Shown: one piece after another, positions 48,734-56,529 of the stretch | How positions within the stretch are numbered: position 1 is the first letter of the stretch | Layout: every line of letters begins with the position of its first letter | Origin: an uncultured Flavobacteriales bacterium | GTDB taxonomy: Bacteria > Bacteroidota > Bacteroidia > Flavobacteriales_D > CALLUQ01 | Assembly: GCA_938010565.1 (NCBI GenBank) | Contig: CALLUQ010000126.1 | Span: forward strand, 1 to 56,529 | Length of the DNA stretch: 56,529 bases | Direction: 5' to 3' | The notes under the pieces: generated by a model | What the model saw: the letters and a program-made list of their open reading frames with translations, nothing else | The model's database searches: none | Told to the model about the DNA's origin: nothing | Translations under genes and position numbers: made by a program

Positions 48734-49107
48734 TTCTTTTCAAAAAATAACAGGTCTTTGTTAGGCCCTTTGTTGAGGTATATAGAAAAAGAACCATTAG
48801 GTTGAATTTCTATTCTGTGACCTTTTGTAAACGCCGTCACACTTCCATCTTCATGACGTTTCACAAATGTATCATCCAATATCCCATACATTCTACCATC
48901 ATTTCTATTAGGCATAAGAGCAGCGTTAGGGTTCTTTTTCACACCACTAAAAGCATCTTCAACAAAATCCAGTTGATTATTAATTAGTTGAATGGCCTCA
49001 TTCGGGCTTTCAGGCATGGATGCTTCTTGCAAGCCATTTTTAAACTTCCGGAGTCTTTCTTCTTTACTAAGTACACCAATAACCCCTCCCCAAACAACGC
49101 CCTCCAA
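48730..49107 (-). pseudogene. C-terminal toxin extension of TssD after a frameshift
   Basis: Protein-like sequence in this frame really begins upstream of the TTG at 49107: ESFGRSWEEGGWGALEGVVWGGVIGVLS, reading back to about 49150. The rest (SKEERLRKFKNGLQEA... FVEDAFSGVKKNPNAALMPNRNDGRMYGILDDTFVKRH... GHRIEIQPNGSFSIYLNKG) resembles the C-terminal part of a secreted toxin, with a glycine-rich hinge and a beta-rich tip. No catalytic motif can be named. It joins the TssD frame after a single-base deletion near 49146-49152 (GGAAAG, probably from GGAAAAG). Confidence 0.6.
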
Positions 49108-49607
49108 TGCACCCCATCCTCCTTCTTCCCACGATCGTCCGAAACTTTCCTTTGCAACCCTTCTTTATGGGCAGTCCTTTCATCCAAAGGCACTCTGCTT
49201 TCCCGCCAGGGTTTTATCCAAGTTACTTCTTTGATCTCCTGCATGGCGGCGGAAATGGTCAGCGTCACTGTCATCGGGGCTTCACCGGTACCATTAAATT
49301 CCTCCTTCCAATACACAAAAGCCGCATCCTTCAACCGGTACTCAAAAAGGACCACTTCATCCGGATCTCCGGCGTAAAATACGATTTTAGCGGTTGTTAA
49401 TGTGCAAAGTTCGCCTTCCGGGCTGTGAGTTAATCCATACAACAACCGATCATCGCCGGCACCGGATACAAAAGTAAGGGTAACAAGGCCTCCCATCGGG
49501 ATGGGGCCGGGCCGGGCTGTTTTAGCAGTTCGTGTTCTGTAGTATTCCAGATCGGTGGATAACAACTCTCGTTTGGTCCCCAAAACGAATAACCGGGATT
49601 TGATCAT
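48984..49607 (-). CDS. tssD: T6SSiii tube protein TssD (Hcp-like), with C-terminal extension, frameshifted
   Basis: The first ~135 residues match the Bacteroidota TssD: a beta strand MIKSRLFVLGTKRELLSTDLEYYR, then ARPGPIPMGGLVTLTFVSG, GELCTLTTAKIVFYAGDPDE, and EEFNGTGEAPMTVTLTISAAMQEI ending VTWIKPWRE. TssD stacks as hexamers to form the T6SS tube; fused copies carry effectors. After about residue 155 (…KEGLQRK) this frame continues into a low-quality tail (GKKEDGVHWRALF...) because the true coding switches to the 48730-49107 frame. No other T6SS structural gene is in the window, so this is an orphan effector locus. Confidence 0.72.
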   Translation of the reverse strand: MIKSRLFVLGTKRELLSTDLEYYRTRTAKTARPGPIPMGGLVTLTFVSGAGDDRLLYGLTHSPEGELCTLTTAKIVFYAGDPDEVVLFEYRLKDAAFVYWKEEFNGTGEAPMTVTLTISAAMQEIKEVTWIKPWRESRVPLDERTAHKEGLQRKVSDDRGKKEDGVHWRALFGEGLLVYLVKKKDSGSLKMACKKHPCLKARMRPFN

Positions 49608-49903
49608 GGTGTGGCCGGTTGACTTTCAGGAGTTTTATGTGAGTGGTTGCTCATAGTTCGGAACAATGCTGCATGATCCGTACATGTAGCACTTATATTC
49701 GTTTCCAGTCAGATGGGGTGTTTTTGCCATGCCGGAACGCAGTTTTAACGGATGATCCGGAATAACAAAAGTGCTTTTATTTTTGATATTGAAGGGAATT
49801 TTGAAGTAAGATCCTATGGTAGAGTGTCATACTTGTTGCTATTATTGATCCGGGACATAGAAAGGATATTTATTGAAAAAGCTCTGCTATTACGAGGTTT
49901 TTA

Positions 49904-51082
49904 TTATGGCAAGTTGTGAAGTTTCTTATTGCCTTGCAAAACAAAATACAATATGCTGACTAGAAGTGTAAAAGAGCAAACATAAAATACGAGTGGTAAT
50001 CGGTTGGTATCGTTGTCATATATCCAGCCGGAAACAAATGCCCCCAACCCGGATCCCATCTGGACCGCCATCAATGTGGTTGAAAGGCCTTTGCCCACAG
50101 CCGTTTTGGGACTCATCTTGACAGTCCAGGCCAAGAGTGCCGGATGACACATACCCAAACCCAACCCTAATACCACGCCACTGGTTAGAAATAAACTTTG
50201 GCTTTGAGTATGGGCAAGCATCAGCATACTTACCAATGCCAAGGTGCTACCGAATATAAAAACGGGCAGATAACCATATTTGTCCGATGTTTTTCCTGCC
50301 AAGACTCGAATAAGCATCGTGCTGATGATAAAAAATAAGAAAAAGATCCCCCGATGAGAAAACTTCAGATGGTCACTCATATCCGGAATAATGGTAAAAA
50401 TCGTGCCGAAACAAAAGGAAGAAAGCATCGTAACCAGCGAAAATTTCAACATTTTCGGCACAAAAAAATCGGTCAACTTCAGGTTAAAGAAGGTTTTCTC
50501 TAATCTCGCGACATTTTTCCGCGGTTCCTTCATCTTGACCAGTAGCAAAATAACCATTGCTGACAAGACACTTGAAATATAAAACATCAAAGTTGTTGAA
50601 ACCTGAGTGGCTATTACCGGCCCCAAGGCAAACCCCAATGTGGTACCCAGGTTGTTGAACAAACCCATAATGCCCATCGACTGCCCTATCTTTGTGTCGG
50701 GTACTATATCTGCTACATACGCCGCGGAGCCCACAGGATAGAATCCCATGGAAAGGCCATGGAGAAAACGAAGAAAGAAAAAACTGCCTACCGTTATGGC
50801 AAGGGGATAAAATATAGCTACCAGCGCACCTATCAATGATGCCGTGATCATAACGGGTATTCGGCCAATATGGTCGGCCAATTTACCGCTCAGGGGTCTG
50901 GACAAGGCAGCCCCCCAAAAAAACAAACTCATAATTAATCCCTTATTCGAATTCTCGCCGATGCGCTCCAGATAAGTAGGCAACTCCGCCACAATCATAT
51001 TGATACTTGTAAAAAACATCATCGAACTCATGCACAGAAGCATCATGGATGGGGTAAACAAAGAAGTCTTTTTATGTATCAT
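49904..51082 (-). CDS. MFS transporter, putative exporter of the sulfotransferase cluster
   Basis: A 392-residue protein with about 12 hydrophobic segments. MFS motif A is in GKLADHIGRIPVM (about 67-79), and a repeat in the second half is GKTSDKYGYLPVF. Close to drug/sugar efflux MFS in style (LSRPLSGKLADHIGR, LRFLHGLSMGFYPVGSAAYVAD). The substrate is not known. It lies 175 bp downstream of the SDR gene on the same strand, so it could be part of that operon, as an exporter of the product; this is inference. Confidence 0.85.
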   Translation of the reverse strand: MIHKKTSLFTPSMMLLCMSSMMFFTSINMIVAELPTYLERIGENSNKGLIMSLFFWGAALSRPLSGKLADHIGRIPVMITASLIGALVAIFYPLAITVGSFFFLRFLHGLSMGFYPVGSAAYVADIVPDTKIGQSMGIMGLFNNLGTTLGFALGPVIATQVSTTLMFYISSVLSAMVILLLVKMKEPRKNVARLEKTFFNLKLTDFFVPKMLKFSLVTMLSSFCFGTIFTIIPDMSDHLKFSHRGIFFLFFIISTMLIRVLAGKTSDKYGYLPVFIFGSTLALVSMLMLAHTQSQSLFLTSGVVLGLGLGMCHPALLAWTVKMSPKTAVGKGLSTTLMAVQMGSGLGAFVSGWIYDNDTNRLPLVFYVCSFTLLVSILYFVLQGNKKLHNLP

Positions 51083-51257
51083 CTGTCCGTCAAGGAAGGG
51101 TTATCTAAACAGGGGTTGCGAAATAATGTCAAATTTCCTAAGATATTGCATCCGGATTGTCGGCATTCGGGAAGCATTCGACAGGAGATTGATTTTTGTT
51201 TTATACAGGGAGAGTCATTTTCCAGCCTTTTGCCGATCACCAGGGATTGGACCACTA

Positions 51258-52118
51258 TCACCGTTGTGCTGCCTGAGCGATCAATTCATGCTCACGCCTG
51301 TATGCTGCAAAAGATCGCTTTGAAAAAAGCATGATGATGCTTAGGGTCCATCGAACAGGCAATATCCTAAAGAATATGAAGAGAAACTTATAGCCAATCC
51401 CGGGCACAAATATCGGTTGCTTCCCGAGTCTTTTTAAGGTGCCTTTGATAACTGTTCTCATAGATAGCTGATAAAAAAACATTTTTTTGTAATTGATAAC
51501 CTCCCGCTGGGCCAATGTTGTGGACATATCGGTTTTCACCAATCCTGGTAGTACCGTAATAACGTTGATCCCTAGTGCCTTGCCTTCGTTGTACAAGGAG
51601 CAACCAAGACTGGTCAAAAATGATTTTGTCGCTGAGTATAGGGAAAAATAGGGGACCGGAGAGCCACTAGCCATCGACGAAACCAAAATTAAATTTTTCC
51701 GGCTATGAGAAGTTTTTCTTATCATAATATGCTTGATGAGAGATACCGCACTCACGTTGTTGAGCATGATCATGGGAATATGAAAATCTACAGCACTGAA
51801 GAAACTGCCCTGATCATAAGTACCGGCACTAAGCACCAAATATGTGATGTCAAACTTATCTGATTCCGATATCGTCTTGCGGATGCCCTCCTCCGTCGAT
51901 AGATCTGCCTGAATGTATTCGACAAATACTCCTTCCCGGGTGCTTATCTCAGTTGCTTTTGCTTTGAGTAAATCCAGCCTTCTGGAGACCAGTAGAATAT
52001 TCAAGCCTGTTTGCGCAAGTTCACATGCAAATGCATAGCCTATTCCGCTGGCTCCCCCGGTAACCAGAGCCCACCGACCTGGCTTGGTTGTGTTTTCGTT
52101 CTTAGGCATAGGGATCAA
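51258..52118 (-). CDS. Short-chain dehydrogenase/reductase
   Basis: A 286-residue classical SDR. Cofactor motif TGGASGIG (20-27), NAG-equivalent LSAGT, Asn120 in LNNVSAVS, Ser148 in VSSMASG, and the catalytic YSATK (Tyr161, Lys165). Arg46 in LVSRR favours NADPH. The C-terminal part has a hydrophobic stretch FLFIFFRILPVRWTLSIIML (about 245-265), like membrane-bound 3-ketoreductases. It would reduce a keto group; next to an alpha-oxoamine synthase, a ketone made by that enzyme is the likely substrate. Its ATG overlaps the sulfotransferase stop by 4 bp. Confidence 0.9.
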   Translation of the reverse strand: MIPMPKNENTTKPGRWALVTGGASGIGYAFACELAQTGLNILLVSRRLDLLKAKATEISTREGVFVEYIQADLSTEEGIRKTISESDKFDITYLVLSAGTYDQGSFFSAVDFHIPMIMLNNVSAVSLIKHIMIRKTSHSRKNLILVSSMASGSPVPYFSLYSATKSFLTSLGCSLYNEGKALGINVITVLPGLVKTDMSTTLAQREVINYKKMFFYQLSMRTVIKGTLKRLGKQPIFVPGIGYKFLFIFFRILPVRWTLSIIMLFSKRSFAAYRREHELIAQAAQR

Positions 52119-53311
52119 GATAAAAACCGATGAACATAAGACTGGAAAGTTTGGGAAATGGCCTTCTCATCCATATCGAATTGAGATAGACTATAATGGT
52201 TTTTGCCATGTTTATGCTGTTTATTGTGGTGGATATAGTTCGCTATCACTTCATTTTGCACAGGCTGCAACCCAAAGTGATGGTGAATTTTCTGAACCAA
52301 TTTTTTGGGGTCCTGTAGCAGTTTCCGGTAGTCTGCATGGAAGACCTGCTTGCCCTGCTTCGATCTGGAAAAATCCACAGAACGGCTGGCATAAGTGCTG
52401 ACCTTCAAAAGGTTGTGGTCAACAGACTTACGCCAGTCCAGATTTTGGGTAGCCATTGCATGTAAAGACAGGATAAGTTTCGTTTCGCTGGCTACGATTT
52501 GTGTCGGGTCTCGATGGGTCTGTACAATAAGTGCTTCTGGCAGTGCGGATACCAATGAAGGCAAATACGCCATATGGTGAGGGCATTTGAGTACTAAATA
52601 TTGGTTTGGCCTCTGGCGCTGGTGCAAAATGAGGACCTTCCTGTAGAGGGCATAAGTTTCACTTAGATCCTGTTCCAGTAACCATTGCAAATATTGGTAG
52701 GTGGGTGCTGTCGCCCAATACAACATGGAATGTGCCGCCAGTCTCATCCCAAAAGTACACTCATCAGGCAGTGTGGGTCGAATGCGATGCATACTGTCCA
52801 TGCCGTAGCGTTTACCTGCCCACTGCCAGGGCTTGAAATTTGCCTGCACATGCCATTTTCGAAAATAAACCCTGCTCATTTTCAGAGGCCAGATATGTTG
52901 GTATAGCGGGATCCCAAAAGCATCTGGCGGTGCGGATAGCATACGGTGCAAATAGGTAGTACCACTGCGCGGCAACCCCGTGACCACCAAAAAGGGGTTG
53001 ATTTTGGTATTTTGCAGGTCGGGGTTTTGTTTGAATTGCTCCTCGATTTGCAGCAAAGTGGATAGTCCGCTGCTCAACAGGTACCAAACATTCTTTTTGC
53101 CAAACCAATGTAGGCGGGCTTCATCGGTATAGGAGCGACACAATACCTCCAGCGCCTGCTCCACATGAGCGGGAAAGTTGGGAGGTAGATTTGCCATGCG
53201 AGCCGATGCCTTCATAATATGTTCGGGCATCAGCTTTACCTTAGAGAGCGTATGCCGCAAAAATGGAGGTAAAGGTTTGACCTCAAACCCTGTTTCAGTA
53301 CTGTTGCTCAT
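52115..53311 (-). CDS. PAPS-dependent sulfotransferase
   Basis: A 398-residue protein of the Sulfotransfer_3 type. 5'-phosphosulfate loop TGLPRSGTTY at 111-120. The 3'-phosphate-binding strand and helix are in LIVQTHRDPTQIVASETKL, with Arg and Ser as needed. An N-terminal helical region precedes. It transfers sulfate from PAPS to a hydroxyl or amino acceptor, likely in the cytosol. It overlaps the upstream ADC-like gene by 17 bp and the downstream SDR by 4 bp. The acceptor is not known; an aminoalcohol from the AOS/SDR pair is a logical choice. Confidence 0.9.
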   Translation of the reverse strand: MSNSTETGFEVKPLPPFLRHTLSKVKLMPEHIMKASARMANLPPNFPAHVEQALEVLCRSYTDEARLHWFGKKNVWYLLSSGLSTLLQIEEQFKQNPDLQNTKINPFLVVTGLPRSGTTYLHRMLSAPPDAFGIPLYQHIWPLKMSRVYFRKWHVQANFKPWQWAGKRYGMDSMHRIRPTLPDECTFGMRLAAHSMLYWATAPTYQYLQWLLEQDLSETYALYRKVLILHQRQRPNQYLVLKCPHHMAYLPSLVSALPEALIVQTHRDPTQIVASETKLILSLHAMATQNLDWRKSVDHNLLKVSTYASRSVDFSRSKQGKQVFHADYRKLLQDPKKLVQKIHHHFGLQPVQNEVIANYIHHNKQHKHGKNHYSLSQFDMDEKAISQTFQSYVHRFLS

Positions 53312-53981
53312 GATCTATGGTATGATGTTTTAGGATATCAAATATCTGTGTGCCGTGGTCCATCGATTGCTCCCGGATCGGGATGGGGTCTTCAATGGCC
53401 GCATGGAGAAATGATGAAATAGCACCCTCCTCTCCTATAATGATCTCTCCAACACCTCGCTCATGCTCGTTGAGTACGCCGGTTATGTCAATATCTACTC
53501 GATATACATGCTGGTTATCCGTAGAAAAAGCCTGGTAATGGCGAGATGCGGAAGCATCATCATCTTGCATGACGGTCATTTCAAAGAGTTTGCTGTCTTG
53601 GTCGGATACGCAAACTGTTTTCGTCGATTGTTCGGTGTGGAAATCTATTTCCAACATGCTGTCATGGCTGGGGAAAAGCCATTTTTCGGTAGCATGACGC
53701 CGGGATATTTCGGTATCTGTGCCCAGAAAAAAAGGAAAAAGGGCAAAGTGGGGCATCCTTGAGTTTGCCGGTGCCCAGGGCGACACTAAAATGGAGATGA
53801 CCGCCTCATGATATGCTCCAACCATACTTTCACTGAAATCGAAGGCGGTGACGGCAACTACGCCAAGGCCCGGATGAGCCTCCAGAGGGGTCAATTCTTT
53901 CGGTAATTTTTGCCTGATGACTTCGAGGTCAGCCAGAAAAAAAGCACCTACGGCTTCTTTGAATGTATAATAGGTATTCAT
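53295..53981 (-). CDS. Acetoacetate-decarboxylase-like protein, probably non-decarboxylating
   Basis: A 228-residue protein. Its beta-rich pattern resembles the acetoacetate decarboxylase (ADC) fold: FFLADLEVIRQKLPKELTPLEAHPGLGVVAVTAFDFSES, then HEAVISILVSPW, then ISRRHATEKWLFPSHDS. In canonical ADC the last region has the PKK Schiff-base lysine (…WGFPKK-type); here it reads FPSH, so the catalytic lysine seems to be missing. It may be a cyclase, dehydratase or non-catalytic partner in the pathway. Its ATG directly follows the synthase stop (no gap). Confidence 0.55.
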   Translation of the reverse strand: MNTYYTFKEAVGAFFLADLEVIRQKLPKELTPLEAHPGLGVVAVTAFDFSESMVGAYHEAVISILVSPWAPANSRMPHFALFPFFLGTDTEISRRHATEKWLFPSHDSMLEIDFHTEQSTKTVCVSDQDSKLFEMTVMQDDDASASRHYQAFSTDNQHVYRVDIDITGVLNEHERGVGEIIIGEEGAISSFLHAAIEDPIPIREQSMDHGTQIFDILKHHTIDHEQQY

Positions 53982-55232
53982 TTAAATGATTTTATGTTTT
54001 CGCAACACGTCAGCAATGAGGGCCGCAGCGCGATTTAGTTCTGATGGCTCGTGAGCAGCCGAAATGGCAATTCGAAGCCGCGGTTCATTTAAGTTTACTG
54101 CCGGGTATATCACCGGATTCAGATAGACACCTGCCTGGAGCAGATCTTTTGTGATGTCGAAGATGTTGTCCTTTTTTTTCACAATCACGGGGATTATTTG
54201 TGTGGTCGAAGTACCCATATTGACCCCAGACTCTAGTAGGGCCTGGCGCATAATTGCTACATTGTTCCACAATTTTTCTCGTAGTTCCGGTTCTTTTTTC
54301 ACGATGCGCAACGCGGCAATTAACCCTCCGGCCACAACCGGACTCATCGCGCATGAAAACAATTGTGCACGGGCATAGGCAAATAAGTACTCGGTAAGTT
54401 TTTTCGAAGCCACGACATATCCTCCCATACCACCCAGGCTTTTGGACATGGTACCTAAGCGAATATCGATGGCGTCTTCCACTCCAAATTTTTCAGCGAC
54501 CCCTCGGCCATGCTCACCACAGACAAACGCAGAATGAGCTTCATCTACCATGAGTCGTGCGCCATATCGTTGGCACAACTCAACCACTTCCGGTATAGGC
54601 GCCATGTCGCCATCCATGGAGTAAACACCTTCTACAATGACCAACTTCCGCCCATGCGTTTTCGATAAATATAACTCCAGGCTATTCATGTCATTGTGAC
54701 GAAACAACTTCACGTTGGCACGAGCCATGATACAGCCATCAATGATGCTGGCGTGCGCATATCTGTCGATAATGACGGTGTCATTTTTACCTACAAGGGC
54801 AGAGATGGTGCCCACATTGGCACTGTATCCGGAAGGAAATAAAAGAACAGACTCTGCTTGTTTGAATGCTGCCAACTCTGTTTTCAGCATCTCATGAATA
54901 TCCAAAGAACCACTGAGCAAGGGTGATCCGGAAGCCCCCAGCCCGTAGTATTCTACTGCGCTGACTGCTGCCTGAATTACTTCGGGTCGATAAGAGAGGC
55001 CGAGGTAGTTGTAGGAAGCCAGATTGATCATGGGAGACGTAGTGTATCCGTTGATCTCTATGCGGGTTGAGGGGGAGGTATTGGCATAATCAAGGTATAA
55101 TTGATACCCTTGTTTCTTGGATACTTCGAGCCAGGCGTAGTAGTGATGCACGATGTCGAATAAATCATCGCCCGTGTTGTTTACAAAATGACTCAAATTA
55201 TAATCACCGTGATTTTTGGTGAATGCGTTCAT
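53982..55232 (-). CDS. PLP-dependent alpha-oxoamine synthase
   Basis: A 416-residue enzyme of the group that includes BioF, KBL and serine palmitoyltransferase. Motifs: ASYNYLGLSYRPEV; GASGSPLLSGSLDIH; FPSGYSANVGTISALV; DRYAHASIIDG with the histidine that stacks on PLP; VYSMDGDMAPIPEV; MVDEAHSAF; and the PLP lysine in GTMSKSLGGMGGYV. It condenses an amino acid with an acyl thioester, releasing CO2, to give an alpha-aminoketone. Which amino acid (Gly, Ala, Ser, cysteate) and acyl donor are unknown. First enzyme of the operon, with no gap to the ADC-like gene. Confidence 0.9.
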   Translation of the reverse strand: MNAFTKNHGDYNLSHFVNNTGDDLFDIVHHYYAWLEVSKKQGYQLYLDYANTSPSTRIEINGYTTSPMINLASYNYLGLSYRPEVIQAAVSAVEYYGLGASGSPLLSGSLDIHEMLKTELAAFKQAESVLLFPSGYSANVGTISALVGKNDTVIIDRYAHASIIDGCIMARANVKLFRHNDMNSLELYLSKTHGRKLVIVEGVYSMDGDMAPIPEVVELCQRYGARLMVDEAHSAFVCGEHGRGVAEKFGVEDAIDIRLGTMSKSLGGMGGYVVASKKLTEYLFAYARAQLFSCAMSPVVAGGLIAALRIVKKEPELREKLWNNVAIMRQALLESGVNMGTSTTQIIPVIVKKKDNIFDITKDLLQAGVYLNPVIYPAVNLNEPRLRIAISAAHEPSELNRAAALIADVLRKHKII

Positions 55233-55257
55233 AGAAATGTATGTTAAAAAAGTAGAT

Positions 55258-55609
55258 TTATCTTCTATGGGTACTGATCACCTCTCCAATGATGGCATTG
55301 CATCGGGTGAGGGGTTCGGAAATGCCCTTAACCAGTTCGTTTTCCTCGGCTACGTCCAGGGTTTTGAATAAGCCCTTCAGTGCCAGGGTCAGCACTGTCC
55401 GGGCTTCGGCATTGGTTAGGAACATGCCGCACCTGTTCCTCTATGCACGAACCCAATGCCGCTTCAAAGTAAATTTGCTCCCCTTTCAACTCTTGAAGCC
55501 ACTCGGTGACATTTACCACAGCTTGGTAGTTGATGGATTGGAGGGCTTGGACCCAAATGGCACTCACCACGAACAGTGTTAGGCATAGGGTTAGAATATT
55601 TGTTTTCAT
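55258..55609 (-). pseudogene. Small exported protein with a +1 frameshift
   Basis: Starts with signal peptide MKTNILTLCLTLFVVSAIWVQA and continues QSINYQAVVNVTEWLQELKGEQIYFEAAL...CIEEQ. At CAGGTGCGG (about 55423-55431) the frame breaks; skipping one G joins CGMFLTNAEARTVLTLALKG... ISEPLTRCNAIIGEVISTHRR and a stop at 55258. The combined protein is about 117 residues and all helical. It is 25 bp upstream of the oxoamine synthase on the same strand, so it was probably the first gene of that operon. I do not recognise its family. Confidence 0.55.
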
Positions 55610-55674
55610 ATAGTGGGTGCTTTTAGTTATCGTTAGCCCCTGGGGTGTGTAATAGTTTCGACTTGATCTGACAA

Positions 55675-56094
55675 TTAAGGTTGTAAGTTTGGGTTTTCTT
55701 TAGGGACAAAACTCCGAAAATGATTTTTAGGTATAGGGGCGATTTCTGCCCCACTATCATTTCGGTCGACAAGGCTATTCCTGACAAGTTGGCCCCCACC
55801 AGAACTTGCTTCCGCTTCACCTTGTGGTTCTAAATTACTAAAATTATCGGACAAGCTTTTCAATAATTTTTCTTTGGCCAAATAAAGGGAGTTATTCCAA
55901 GTCTGTTTTGGCGTTTTTCCATAGCAGTGCTTACCGGAATGTGTGTAATATTCCATCCATTGATCCAAATCAACTTGTAGATCTTCAATGGAGTAAAATT
56001 CTTCCTGTACGGTTCGATGGAAGCGTTCACATATTTCACTGGTCTGAGGATTTTTTGCCTTGGTTTTTGGTGTGGTCCACATCTTCAATTGCAA
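55675..56094 (-). mobile_element. IS481-type transposase, C-terminal remnant
   Basis: The end of a DDE integrase core: TKAKNPQTSEICERFHRTVQEEFY (with the catalytic glutamate in ERFH), DLQVDLDQWMEYYTHSGKHCYGKTPKQTW. This is the IS481-type arrangement, but a segment (about 8 residues after EEFY) is missing and the rest of the transposase is absent. Followed by a degenerate tail (SLSDNFSNLEPQGEAEASS...). Fragment only; no terminal repeats seen. Confidence 0.65.
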
Positions 56095-56154
56095 GGTATA
56101 ATTGGTATTTATAATCTGATTCCGACCATTAATCTATTGTTAGTCAGTTAACTA

Positions 56155-56482
56155 TGTTGATAATGAGCGTCATTAAAATAGGGGAATTGCTGAACTTTGT
56201 GATTACTTAAGCGAATGTAGGCGACATAACTCCGTTGAAAAACAGCAATTTCGTGGAAAAAATAAGAGGTAAACGCTATGCGGATAAAGGGTACATTGGA
56301 AAGAAGTTAACCGAGTTGCTTTTCATAGGTGGTATCCATTTGGTCACTTCCATCAGAAACAATAGGAAGAATACCTCAATGGAACTCAAGGATAAAATTT
56401 TGCCCGGAAAAAGATCGGTGATTGAAACGGTCAATGATGAATTAAAAAAACAGGTGCCGGATGGAGCATTCAATGCACAGAT
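56155..56482 (+). mobile_element. IS982-type transposase remnant
   Basis: One frame, with a stop TAA at 56208-56210: IGELLNFVIT, stop, ANVGDITPLKNSNFVEKIRGKRYADKGYIGKKL... IHLVTSIRNNRKNTS... LPGKRSVIETVNDELK. This is IS982-family sequence (DKGYI; RKR..VIETVNDELKN). TAA is probably a mutated CAA (Gln). After the A7 run (56434-56440) the frame shifts by one and continues NRCRMEHSMHR, ending at 56482 where another element begins. The 5' half of the transposase is missing. Confidence 0.7.
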
Positions 56483-56529
56483 GTGCGTCCAGCAAAGGCT
56501 GTTGTATTCAGAGGGTGCAAGCCCCTTAA
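56483..56529 (+). mobile_element. Probable 5' end of a group II intron
   Basis: The sequence switches from IS982 coding to GTGCGTCCAGCAAAGGCTG. GTGCG matches the GUGYG 5' consensus of bacterial group II introns, and GAGGGTGCAAGCCCC further on is the hairpin stem often seen in domain I. The catalytic parts and any reverse transcriptase would lie outside the window, so this is a suggestion only. Confidence 0.45.

Noticed and set aside
55623..55820. 65-codon minus-strand ORF
   Set aside because: Overlaps the IS481 remnant in another frame; not protein-like.

Overview
This 56.5 kb window is chromosomal DNA from a member of the Bacteroidota. The evidence is the type IX secretion (T9SS) sorting domains of both classes (21086 and 26867 ends), a SprB-like surface protein, DUF6438 and DUF5606 proteins, Bacteroidota-type gene pairs (pyrG-yidC; ftsE-like next to a GT2 glycosyltransferase; a long TPR protein next to a TonB-receptor-like barrel), PD40/OmpA-family envelope proteins, and -7 promoter boxes matching TAnnTTTG. 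The genus cannot be read from the sequence.

Layout. 1-1522: the 3' part of an RHS-repeat gene, broken by two ~180-bp, ~95% identical repeats with hairpins. 1515-3820: glycosyltransferase and purB. 3928-7493: two tandem EI24/CysZ-like membrane proteins and a TPR-PD40 envelope protein. 7686-9458: lipoproteins and a frameshifted L,D-transpeptidase-like gene. 9501-17909: yidC, pyrG, a TonB-dependent receptor, holA and AMP nucleosidase. 17964-26867: a solitary HsdR-N-type nuclease-like domain, a T9SS-secreted subtilase, DUF5606, an M3 oligopeptidase, a 940-bp intergenic region with hairpins, and a SprB/PKD type-B T9SS protein. 26971-39035: gyrB, the TonB-like barrel/TPR pair, an FtsE-like ATPase, two glycosyltransferases, murB and an exported coiled-coil protein. 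39269-43899: hemE followed by three tandem OmpA-family paralogues. 44229-47419: a hypothetical protein, lhgO and a UMF1-family transporter.

From about 47.7 kb to the right end the window is an accessory island. It begins with an orphan type VI (T6SSiii) effector locus on the minus strand: a TssD (Hcp) protein with a C-terminal extension (one frameshift), an overlapping immunity-like gene, and then a second toxin-tip/immunity module lying in one reading frame and killed by two nonsense changes. It is followed (reading rightwards) by a compact minus-strand operon of an alpha-oxoamine synthase, an acetoacetate-decarboxylase-like protein, a PAPS-type sulfotransferase and a short-chain dehydrogenase, with an MFS transporter behind it. 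I read this as a candidate pathway for a sulfated aminoalcohol or long-chain-base product; this is inference and the best candidate in the window for an undescribed system. The right edge holds a broken small exported protein, an IS481-type transposase remnant, and an IS982-type remnant that appears to be interrupted by the 5' end of a group II intron.

Broken reading frames are concentrated in the accessory parts, while the housekeeping genes are intact. That favours real decay over poor sequence, although three of the four frameshifts fall in or beside A/T runs and should be confirmed in reads.
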